Positions 42,346 through 48,380 of a stretch of DNA of 48,380 nucleotides are shown here, piece after piece. This DNA is from Endozoicomonas acroporae (lineage in GTDB: Bacteria > Pseudomonadota > Gammaproteobacteria > Pseudomonadales > Endozoicomonadaceae), in assembly GCF_002864045.1 (NCBI RefSeq), contig NZ_PJPV01000147.1, positions 1 through 48,380 on the forward strand, read 5' to 3'. Each line of letters starts with the position of its first letter. The first letter of the stretch is position 1. The notes beneath the pieces are model-generated. The model saw only the letters and a program-made list of their open reading frames with translations, ran no database searches and was not told the DNA's origin. The position numbers were made by a program, and so were the translations under genes.

Positions 42346-44313
42346 ATGGACTTTACATTTTTCAATCAACTCATGCTTATTCTGGCTCTGTCAGCCGTCA
42401 CTATTGCCTTTTTCAAGCGATTCCAACTGCCGGAAAGCCTGGGTTATTTATTTGTCGGCATCATTCTTGGGCCAACAACTTCCGGACTGATACAGCAGGA
42501 CTTTGATATTGCCCTGCTGGCCGAGATCGGGGTGGTTTTCCTGCTGTTTACCTTAGGCCTGGAATTCTCCATGAAAACCATTATGGCCATGAAAAAAGAG
42601 GTATTTGGCCTGGGTGGGTTGCAGGTACTCCTGACAGGCGTCGGCATTTTTGGGGTTCTGATCGCTTTTGATTTTGCCGTACTCACATCCTTTGTCTGTG
42701 CATCGGCACTGGCGCTCTCCTCCACCGCAATTGTCTCCAAGGAACTCACCCAGAGTAACGAAATACGTTCCCGCCAGGGGCAACTGGCCATCGGTGTCCT
42801 GCTATTTCAGGATATTGCCGCCGTTGTCTTTCTGATTATGATTCCTGCCCTGATCGGTGGAGGCAGTGACTCCATCGCCTCTTCCCTCGGGTTTGCCTTT
42901 GCCGAAGGGGTTGTGTTTGTGGTGATCATGCTGGCCATTGGCAAATGGGTTCTACCCCTTATTTTTCACGAAGTTGCCAAGGCCAGGTCTGAAGAACTGT
43001 TTGTTCTTATGGCATTGGTTATTGCCCTGATGGCCGCCTGGCTCTCTCACGCAATGGATTTATCCATGGCGCTGGGCGGTTTTGTGGCAGGCATGATGAT
43101 GGGTGAGAGCCACTACAAGCATCAGGTTGAAGCCGATATCAAACCCTTTCGGGATGTGCTCCTCGGGCTGTTTTTCGTATCCGTTGGCTTAATGCTGGAT
43201 ATGGATGTGCTGGTCACTTTCTGGAAAGAGATTCTTCTGGGTACGGTAGCATTGATCGTCTTTAAGTTTCTGGTGATCTACACCCTGACCAGAACCTTTG
43301 CCGAGAGCAAAAATATCTCCCTCAGAACCAGCCTGTCACTGGCCCAGGGTGGCGAGTTCTGTTTCGCCCTGGTTGCCCTGGCATCGCAATATGGTGAGAG
43401 TGGCGGCAACCTGACTTCTGTTGTACTCGCGATTACCATCTTATCGATGATCATTGCGCCGCTTCTGATCAGAAACAGCAATGCCATCGTTAAACTGGTC
43501 AAGTTCGATAAATCCGAACAGAGTATTCATCGGATAAAAGAAGAGGAAGTCCGCAAGCAAACTGCCCATATACACCACCATACCCTGATCTGTGGTTATG
43601 GCCGTGTCGGGCAAACCATTGCCCGCTTTTTGACCCAGGAAAACAAAGCCTATGTTGCCATTGATGATGACCCTATTCATGTACATGAAGCGGGTCTTGC
43701 CGGTGATCCGGTCTTCTTTGGGGACTGCAGGAAGTTAGAACTGCTGATGGCGGTTGGACTGGAGCGGGCAAGTCAGGTGGTTATCTGTATCGACCGCCCC
43801 GAAAATGCGCTTAAAATCCTACAGGCTGTTCGACAGCAATCGCCCGAGGTTCCCGTTCTTGTCCGCACGCGGGATGACAGTCAGTCCGACGCATTGAAAA
43901 AGGCCGGGGCAACGGTGGTTATTCCAGAGGTTCTGGAGTCCAGCCTGGTCATTGTCAAGCATGCCCTGTTGATGCTGGGTATGAACCCTATTCGTGTTCG
44001 TCAAAGAGTCCATGAAGCCAGAACCAAAGGGTATGAAATCCTCAACGGCTTTTATCCGGGCATCAGTGATTACCTGCTGGAGAATGATACGAAAACTTAT
44101 CGCCACGCCGTTACCCTGGGCAAAAAATGTGCGGCAGATCAGAAAACCATCGAGTCTCTTGATTTTAAAGGTACAGACGTTTCAATTGTCGAGGTCCGTC
44201 GAGATAACATGGTGCTGCAACCACAAGTCGGAATGATTTTAAATGCCGGTGATATTGTGGTTTTGACTGGAAGCAATAGCGATATTTCTCACATTGAGAA
44301 ACTTTTTCACTAA
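42346..44313 (+). CDS. Kef/YbaL-type monovalent cation:proton antiporter (CPA2)
   Basis: A 655-aa membrane antiporter with a cytoplasmic nucleotide-binding regulatory part. About 12 hydrophobic segments span residues 5-385, including LGLEFSMKTIMAMKKEVFGL and GVLLFQDIAAVVFLIMIP, the conserved family helix. RCK-N begins near 410 with HHTLICGYGRVGQTIARFLT (GxGxxG) and YVAIDDDP. RCK-C occupies the last 80 residues (LQPQVGMILNAGDIVVLTGS). Such proteins export K+ or Na+ in response to nucleotide or glutathione-adduct ligands. There is no ancillary KefF/KefG gene nearby. Confidence 0.92.
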   Translation: MDFTFFNQLMLILALSAVTIAFFKRFQLPESLGYLFVGIILGPTTSGLIQQDFDIALLAEIGVVFLLFTLGLEFSMKTIMAMKKEVFGLGGLQVLLTGVGIFGVLIAFDFAVLTSFVCASALALSSTAIVSKELTQSNEIRSRQGQLAIGVLLFQDIAAVVFLIMIPALIGGGSDSIASSLGFAFAEGVVFVVIMLAIGKWVLPLIFHEVAKARSEELFVLMALVIALMAAWLSHAMDLSMALGGFVAGMMMGESHYKHQVEADIKPFRDVLLGLFFVSVGLMLDMDVLVTFWKEILLGTVALIVFKFLVIYTLTRTFAESKNISLRTSLSLAQGGEFCFALVALASQYGESGGNLTSVVLAITILSMIIAPLLIRNSNAIVKLVKFDKSEQSIHRIKEEEVRKQTAHIHHHTLICGYGRVGQTIARFLTQENKAYVAIDDDPIHVHEAGLAGDPVFFGDCRKLELLMAVGLERASQVVICIDRPENALKILQAVRQQSPEVPVLVRTRDDSQSDALKKAGATVVIPEVLESSLVIVKHALLMLGMNPIRVRQRVHEARTKGYEILNGFYPGISDYLLENDTKTYRHAVTLGKKCAADQKTIESLDFKGTDVSIVEVRRDNMVLQPQVGMILNAGDIVVLTGSNSDISHIEKLFH

Positions 44314-44357
44314 TTTATTGCCTAATAATAAGCAAACAACAATTATAATCGTCAGAT

Positions 44358-44382
44358 TATTTCAGGCCCCTGGCCTGAAATA
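44358..44382. terminator. Hairpin after the Kef-type gene
   Basis: A perfect 11-bp stem TATTTCAGGCC/GGCCTGAAATA around CCT, 44 bases after the stop. No T-tract follows on either strand, so a repressor site is an alternative. Confidence 0.45.
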
Positions 44383-44435
44383 GTTAACCTTAGATTGAAA
44401 TGGCAATGGAATGCCTCCCATTCAGGATGGTAGGT

Positions 44436-46043
44436 ATGCCAAGAATAATTGTGTCCAATGACCCCTTCCAGAGTTTCCAGACCCTTCGATTTGCCGGGTT
44501 GATATCCTTGATTGTCTTATTGTGCAACTTCTCACTGGCTTGTGCTTCTCATCAAGATGAAGTTTACCTTTTATCACCAGACAGTAATTCTGATTTAGAA
44601 ATAGTAGCTTCAGAACAGCAGGAAATCACAATTGCCATTGATACCAAAGATCTTGAGAAAGATCTTCAGGGTAAAATTCCTGTACAAATTATTTTGGAAA
44701 ATGAGAGCCTGTTATTTGAAAATGGTGAGCAACAGATATTTTGGCACGATCAAATCAATGCACTGAAAAAAGAAAATAATAATAGAGTTAACCACAATGA
44801 GCTGATTTATTTAACGCTCACGCCAGAAGCAAGCCACCTCAACAAGATTATAAAAATCAGAATAAGAAAAGAGAAAGATCTTTCCAGGTTATCAGCCCTT
44901 GCTGCATTTTTCCCTCAAATGATTCCTGTTATCTTCATGGATGAAGTTACATTCGGTCCAAAGCCCGTTATTTTCTACGAAGCACTCATGAGATGGAATT
45001 ATAAGCTATTGGGAGGTGATCTTGTTAAATCGATTCGAAACCTTGTTCTGAGCCAAACGTTTGGTAACCACAAATCCTTGGCAACGCAATGTTCAGCAGA
45101 TTTTATTGAAGGGTTCCTGCTTTTTGAAGCTGCCAATTATGGAGAAACTTCGGCATCGTCCAGAACCAAAAGCCAAACCATCCGGGCTTATGTTATGAGT
45201 GCCCCCTTCAAAAGGCTGATGGACTGTATCTCAAACACAGTGGCATCAGCACTGTTTGATATCCAGAAAAATCACATTGGTGACGAGTGGCAATATTTGC
45301 AAGGACTGAACAAAGAGTCGATCAATGGCCTGGCAAAAATCATGGTCGGCTATGGCTTTAATACCTTTGCTTTTGAGGCGGGAGACTTCTTTAAGTTACT
45401 GAAGCAAACCATTGGTTTTTCTAATGCAATTGAGGATCTTGCATTGCAGAATGAACTGGACCGGTCAATCGTTAAAGCCACTCAGTATACTCTTCATGCA
45501 GGGTATGAAGATTTCTTTAAGGGCCAACTCAAATCTCATAATGTTAATGAGCGCTACGCTCTGCCAATGGCCACAGGTGCAGGGGTTATTGAAATCCTGC
45601 TGAGGCTGTATGCCCAACAGGGGATGTCAGGCCGGGACCAGACTCATCAGGTGCATTCATTGACCAAGCGGGCCGAAGCAATAGGAGTATCGTTCAATAA
45701 ATCCCTGGCACTGCCGGAATTATCTGAACTTCAACTACTGACACTGGGTGTCGCAATACCTGCTGTTATTTATGGTGCATTTAAATTAACCACTGGATCT
45801 GATGTTTCATCTCCGTTGTTTAAACTATTTGACGCCACTTATGAAGGAATGGTGCTTGGTGCTGCCACGCATTTATTGTCCCCTGTTCTTCAGAGATATG
45901 GTATTTGGGCAGCGCACACTGTACAAAAGCCAATTCTTCAATTTATGGAGGCAGAGCCTGGAAGCTGGTCAGAATATTTTCTGGCAGATACGATTCGTTA
46001 CCGTATAGATGTGGTTGCTGAAAATCAGCAGTCAAAAAACTGA
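44436..46043 (+). CDS. Exported orphan protein, paralog 1 of a tandem pair
   Basis: A 535-aa protein of unknown function, related along its length to the next gene. A signal-peptide-like helix (FAGLISLIVLLCNFSLACAS) is followed by a beta-rich domain (about 35-150: VASEQQEITIAIDTKDLEKD, GKIPVQIILENESLLFENGE). A mostly helical part then carries two cysteines shared with the paralog (QCSADFIEGF and LMDCISNTVAS). Shared motifs include MRWNYKLLGGD, YTLHAGYEDFFKG and RYRIDV at the end. AGGA eight bases before the ATG at 44436 supports this start; in-frame ATGs at 44400, 44406 and 44427 are alternatives. The repeated GLA/GVA-type hydrophobic helices could associate with membranes. Confidence 0.8.
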   Translation: MPRIIVSNDPFQSFQTLRFAGLISLIVLLCNFSLACASHQDEVYLLSPDSNSDLEIVASEQQEITIAIDTKDLEKDLQGKIPVQIILENESLLFENGEQQIFWHDQINALKKENNNRVNHNELIYLTLTPEASHLNKIIKIRIRKEKDLSRLSALAAFFPQMIPVIFMDEVTFGPKPVIFYEALMRWNYKLLGGDLVKSIRNLVLSQTFGNHKSLATQCSADFIEGFLLFEAANYGETSASSRTKSQTIRAYVMSAPFKRLMDCISNTVASALFDIQKNHIGDEWQYLQGLNKESINGLAKIMVGYGFNTFAFEAGDFFKLLKQTIGFSNAIEDLALQNELDRSIVKATQYTLHAGYEDFFKGQLKSHNVNERYALPMATGAGVIEILLRLYAQQGMSGRDQTHQVHSLTKRAEAIGVSFNKSLALPELSELQLLTLGVAIPAVIYGAFKLTTGSDVSSPLFKLFDATYEGMVLGAATHLLSPVLQRYGIWAAHTVQKPILQFMEAEPGSWSEYFLADTIRYRIDVVAENQQSKN

Positions 46044-46257
46044 TTTTGATAATAGATGTAAATCTTTATCAATCCATTTATGGGAGTGCAAAGGGAATAA
46101 AAACAAATTTTGTATCCCAATTCATTATGATAAAAAAATATTAAATTCGTTTAAAATATTTGAAAATTTTTCTCTACAACAGAGATAACAACTTTAAACA
46201 ATGTTATTCCAGATTTTTCTGTGGCAAAGGAGAGCCTGTCTACTTAGGTGCTAAATA
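46044..46257. other. AT-rich spacer between the paralogs
   Basis: Just after the stop, TTGATAATAGAT pairs with ATCTTTATCAA (46046-46072) around GTAA, a hairpin without a T-run. The remaining 180 bases are very AT-rich with many A/T runs and presumably contain the promoter of the second paralog. Confidence 0.45.
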
Positions 46258-48030
46258 ATGGCTTTTCTATCATCCTTCAAATCCAGAAAAAAACCTGAAA
46301 CATTTAAATCAGATACGACTGCTTATTATCCCCTCCCCCTGCTGCCCCTCGTATCTGAGTTGTTTAACAGTAAAATTTTTCTGATATTTTTTATCTTCTC
46401 AGTTTTTCCTGTTAATTCTTTTGCTGTTAATATTTCGAAGCTATCTCCCGGCAATAACAATTCTGTGGAGATTACAGTAAAAGACAACACACCACTTCAG
46501 CTGGAAATTGATACCGAGATATTAAAAGAACAAATTTACGGAAAAATACCCATACGACTTCAATCAGAACATGATCAGGCTTTTTTCAGTTCAGGAAACG
46601 CAGAGTCAAATAAAATGTATTGGCATGACAAGGAATCTTCTGTTGTTGATAATGGGAAAATTCAGCGTGCAAATAATGATCGGTTCATTAATCTGACACT
46701 GAACACCACGGATGAAATGGTGGGTAAAAAAGTAAAAATCATACTTGAGAAAGAGGAGAACCTGTCCAGGGTAGCAGCTGTGGGAGCTTTTGTTCCTCAG
46801 GTGGTCCCCATTATTGCCATGAACATGGTAACCTGGCAGCCACACTCATTCTGGCAAAATCTTTTACGCTGGAATTATTTACTTCTGGGTATTGATGTTA
46901 TTCATTCAATCCGGAACCTTGTCCAGAATCAGGTGTTTACGGATACTGACTCTCTCTTTGCCCAATGCGCTGCGGATTTTGTTGAAGGCTTTACCGCATA
47001 TTCATTACTGGCGAATCATGGCGGAAAGGTGCCCGGCGATCTGCACAGACCATCAGCGGCGGAGGTAAACACCGGGAAAATTGAAAAAAACGTAATTGAG
47101 ATGAGCAAGACAGAAACGTTCAGACTATTCATGAGGACAACACCCACCAATCGAATGCTTAACTGCATGTCTTCCGTTGTTGGCAGTTCACTGAAGACGC
47201 TACATAACGAAGGTCGCTTGCATCAGGTCTTTGGGAAATGGCCCATGCTCCATAGCCTGAATGATGAAACCATTGACGGTATTGCCATGCTGATGGTCGG
47301 GTATGGCCTGAATATGATTGGCAACGTTCCCGGAGGTGCGCTGTCTTTAATTCGAAATGACCTGGGCTTTGACCATTTGCCTGACCTTGCCGGTGATTTT
47401 AACAACTCGATAAAGACCAGTATTCAATACACCATTCACAATGGCTATATGACGTACTTTAAAGGCAGGGGGTGGGATGCAACGTCAGCTTATGCTCTTG
47501 CCTCAGGAGCCGGGTTGCTGGAAATCGGGTATCGTTTTTACCAGTTAAATGAAATGATACCGGCAGGCCAGGATGAACGCCTGAGCCTTTCAGATTCAGA
47601 CGACACAAGCCTGATCACCAACCTGCAGCATCAGATAACCTCTATTGGTGAGCGGGCGGAGGCGATAACTTCATCAGGATATCAACTGATCCCTCTGCCC
47701 GAAAACATCAGAGGCTATGTAGTTCCTGTAGCAGCAGCAACCATTCTTCCGATAGCAACCTATTACGCCATGAATGGGCTATTGAATTATTACACTACCG
47801 GTGGCTTGAATATTGCCTTGCAAAGGGCAGTGACATCCGCAACCAATGGCCTGGTTCTCGGTGCAATGGCTTATGTGTTACTGCCCTATGTCAAGGATCT
47901 GGGGGCCAGAGGTACCCAAATGCTGGCTGATCAACTGGTATCATGGACAGATGCTGATAACGATAGCTGGATCGGCTACTTTGCAGCCAGAGATACCCAA
48001 TACAGGATCAGGGTTATCGTCCTCAATTAG
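46258..48030 (+). CDS. Exported orphan protein, paralog 2 of a tandem pair
   Basis: A 590-aa relative of the preceding gene. The N-terminal 33 residues are basic and polar (SSFKSRKKPETFKSDTTAYY) before a hydrophobic helix (IFLIFFIFSVFPVNSFA), an unusually long n-region for a signal peptide. The beta-rich domain (VEITVKDNTPLQLEIDTEIL, YGKIPIRLQSEHDQAFFSSG) and helical domain follow in the same order as paralog 1. Shared motifs: LLRWNYLLLGIDVIHSIRNL, QCAADFVEGF, MLNCMSSVVGSSL, MVGYGLNMIGN, YTIHNGYMTYFKG, ASGAGLLEIGYRFY and the end W-x-GYFAARDTQYRIRV. TTAGGTG precedes the ATG. The function is unknown. Confidence 0.82.
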   Translation: MAFLSSFKSRKKPETFKSDTTAYYPLPLLPLVSELFNSKIFLIFFIFSVFPVNSFAVNISKLSPGNNNSVEITVKDNTPLQLEIDTEILKEQIYGKIPIRLQSEHDQAFFSSGNAESNKMYWHDKESSVVDNGKIQRANNDRFINLTLNTTDEMVGKKVKIILEKEENLSRVAAVGAFVPQVVPIIAMNMVTWQPHSFWQNLLRWNYLLLGIDVIHSIRNLVQNQVFTDTDSLFAQCAADFVEGFTAYSLLANHGGKVPGDLHRPSAAEVNTGKIEKNVIEMSKTETFRLFMRTTPTNRMLNCMSSVVGSSLKTLHNEGRLHQVFGKWPMLHSLNDETIDGIAMLMVGYGLNMIGNVPGGALSLIRNDLGFDHLPDLAGDFNNSIKTSIQYTIHNGYMTYFKGRGWDATSAYALASGAGLLEIGYRFYQLNEMIPAGQDERLSLSDSDDTSLITNLQHQITSIGERAEAITSSGYQLIPLPENIRGYVVPVAAATILPIATYYAMNGLLNYYTTGGLNIALQRAVTSATNGLVLGAMAYVLLPYVKDLGARGTQMLADQLVSWTDADNDSWIGYFAARDTQYRIRVIVLN

Positions 48031-48033
48031 TCT

Positions 48034-48196
48034 TAAGTAGTTGGCCAAATGGAATCGTATTTTCTGGCTAAGTGGGCAGTTACTATGCAAGGCACAACGT
48101 AGGGAGCATAGCCGTAGCTATGTGACCGTAGTTGTAACGCCGCAGAGTGACTGTCCACTTAGTCAGAAAATACGATTTCATTTGGTTAACTACTTA
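48034..48196. repeat. Large hairpin repeat (family B)
   Basis: Two 47-base arms (48034-48080 and 48150-48196) are complementary except at five positions. At all five the left arm has G and the right arm T, i.e. G-U pairs in a + strand RNA. The 69-base middle continues the pairing (AGTTACTATGC with its partial complement near 48138-48150) and ends in a hairpin GCATAGC/GCTATGT. It begins three bases after the stop of the 590-aa gene. The sequence is unrelated to family A, but size and position are alike. Confidence 0.85.
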
Positions 48197-48259
48197 CCTG
48201 TTTGCCAACTGAAATAACAAGATCATAATATGTTAACAGTTAATAAAGAGAGTTGGCTG

Positions 48260-48376
48260 ATGTCAGAAAGAAAAGGAACAGGCATTAAATCAGGTGGTGT
48301 TGAGTGCGCTGGACTGAATAGCCAGTACATAAAGATGCCCAGGCAGTTGGCGACGATATCCCAGAACGATGCGTGA
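48260..48376 (+). CDS. Possible small protein (38 aa) at the window end
   Basis: ORF MSERKGTGIKSGGVECAGLN followed by SQYIKMPRQLATISQNDA, with AAGAGAGTTGGCTG before the ATG. It is basic, with one Cys and no membrane segment. It could be the truncated start of a longer decayed gene, or chance. I do not recognise it. Confidence 0.22.
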   Translation: MSERKGTGIKSGGVECAGLNSQYIKMPRQLATISQNDA

Positions 48377-48380
48377 AAAA

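Noticed and set aside
1..48380. CRISPR array
   Set aside because: No regularly spaced direct repeats were seen; the repeats present are large inverted repeats at gene ends.

Overview
The window is a stretch of chromosome from a marine gammaproteobacterium. Gene order in several blocks matches Pseudomonas and related Oceanospirillales: purB-hflD-mnmA, icd-clpS-clpA-infA-bpt-aat, etfQO/etfBA, and gacA-uvrC-pgsA followed by Gly-Cys-Leu tRNAs. The moderate GC content, eukaryote-like LIM protein, many exported orphan proteins and large intergenic hairpin repeats fit a host-associated genus such as Endozoicomonas. That genus call is an inference, not a search result.

Left third (1-16.3 kb): isocitrate lyase (aceA) and malate synthase G (glcB) are the two glyoxylate-shunt enzymes. 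Between them lie a LysR regulator, a small ORF and a decayed FMN-dependent hydroxy-acid dehydrogenase. Next come purB, hflD and mnmA on the minus strand, then icd. The following block holds a near-complete bacterial N-degron pathway: ClpS adaptor, ClpA unfoldase, and the two aminoacyl transferases Bpt and Aat that create N-terminal destabilising residues, with infA between them. 

Middle (16.3-27.1 kb): a coiled-coil protein, a pterin carbinolamine dehydratase, a candidate small RNA, a YiiX-type papain-like enzyme, a DUF1285 protein, and the electron-transfer flavoprotein system (etfQO divergent from etfBA). Then the GacA/UvrY response regulator, uvrC, pgsA and four tRNA genes, with tRNA-Cys present twice. 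Similar palindromes of the PsrA type (SAAAC-N4-GTTTG) lie upstream of aceA, etfQO and etfBA. This suggests that fatty-acid oxidation and the glyoxylate shunt are controlled together.

Right part (27.1-48.4 kb): an accessory segment starts directly after the duplicated tRNA-Cys. It carries a LIM-domain/DA1-like metallopeptidase and a two-gene operon of a KfrA-like DNA-binding coiled-coil protein and a tyrosine recombinase, with a clear double palindrome at the promoter. Further on are a MarR-like regulator, an exonuclease III, a His-rich exported protein behind a Fur-like box, an RND efflux adaptor/pump pair, a MazEF-type toxin-antitoxin module with promoter and operator, a MOSC protein, TatD, a glutaredoxin-like/FieF pair, a Kef-type antiporter and two tandem paralogous exported proteins of unknown function. 

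Three large hairpin repeats abut stop codons: 1-196 (aceA), 40780-40957 (tatD/fieF) and 48034-48196 (after the second orphan paralog). The first two belong to one family, with conserved flanks but unrelated stem sequences.
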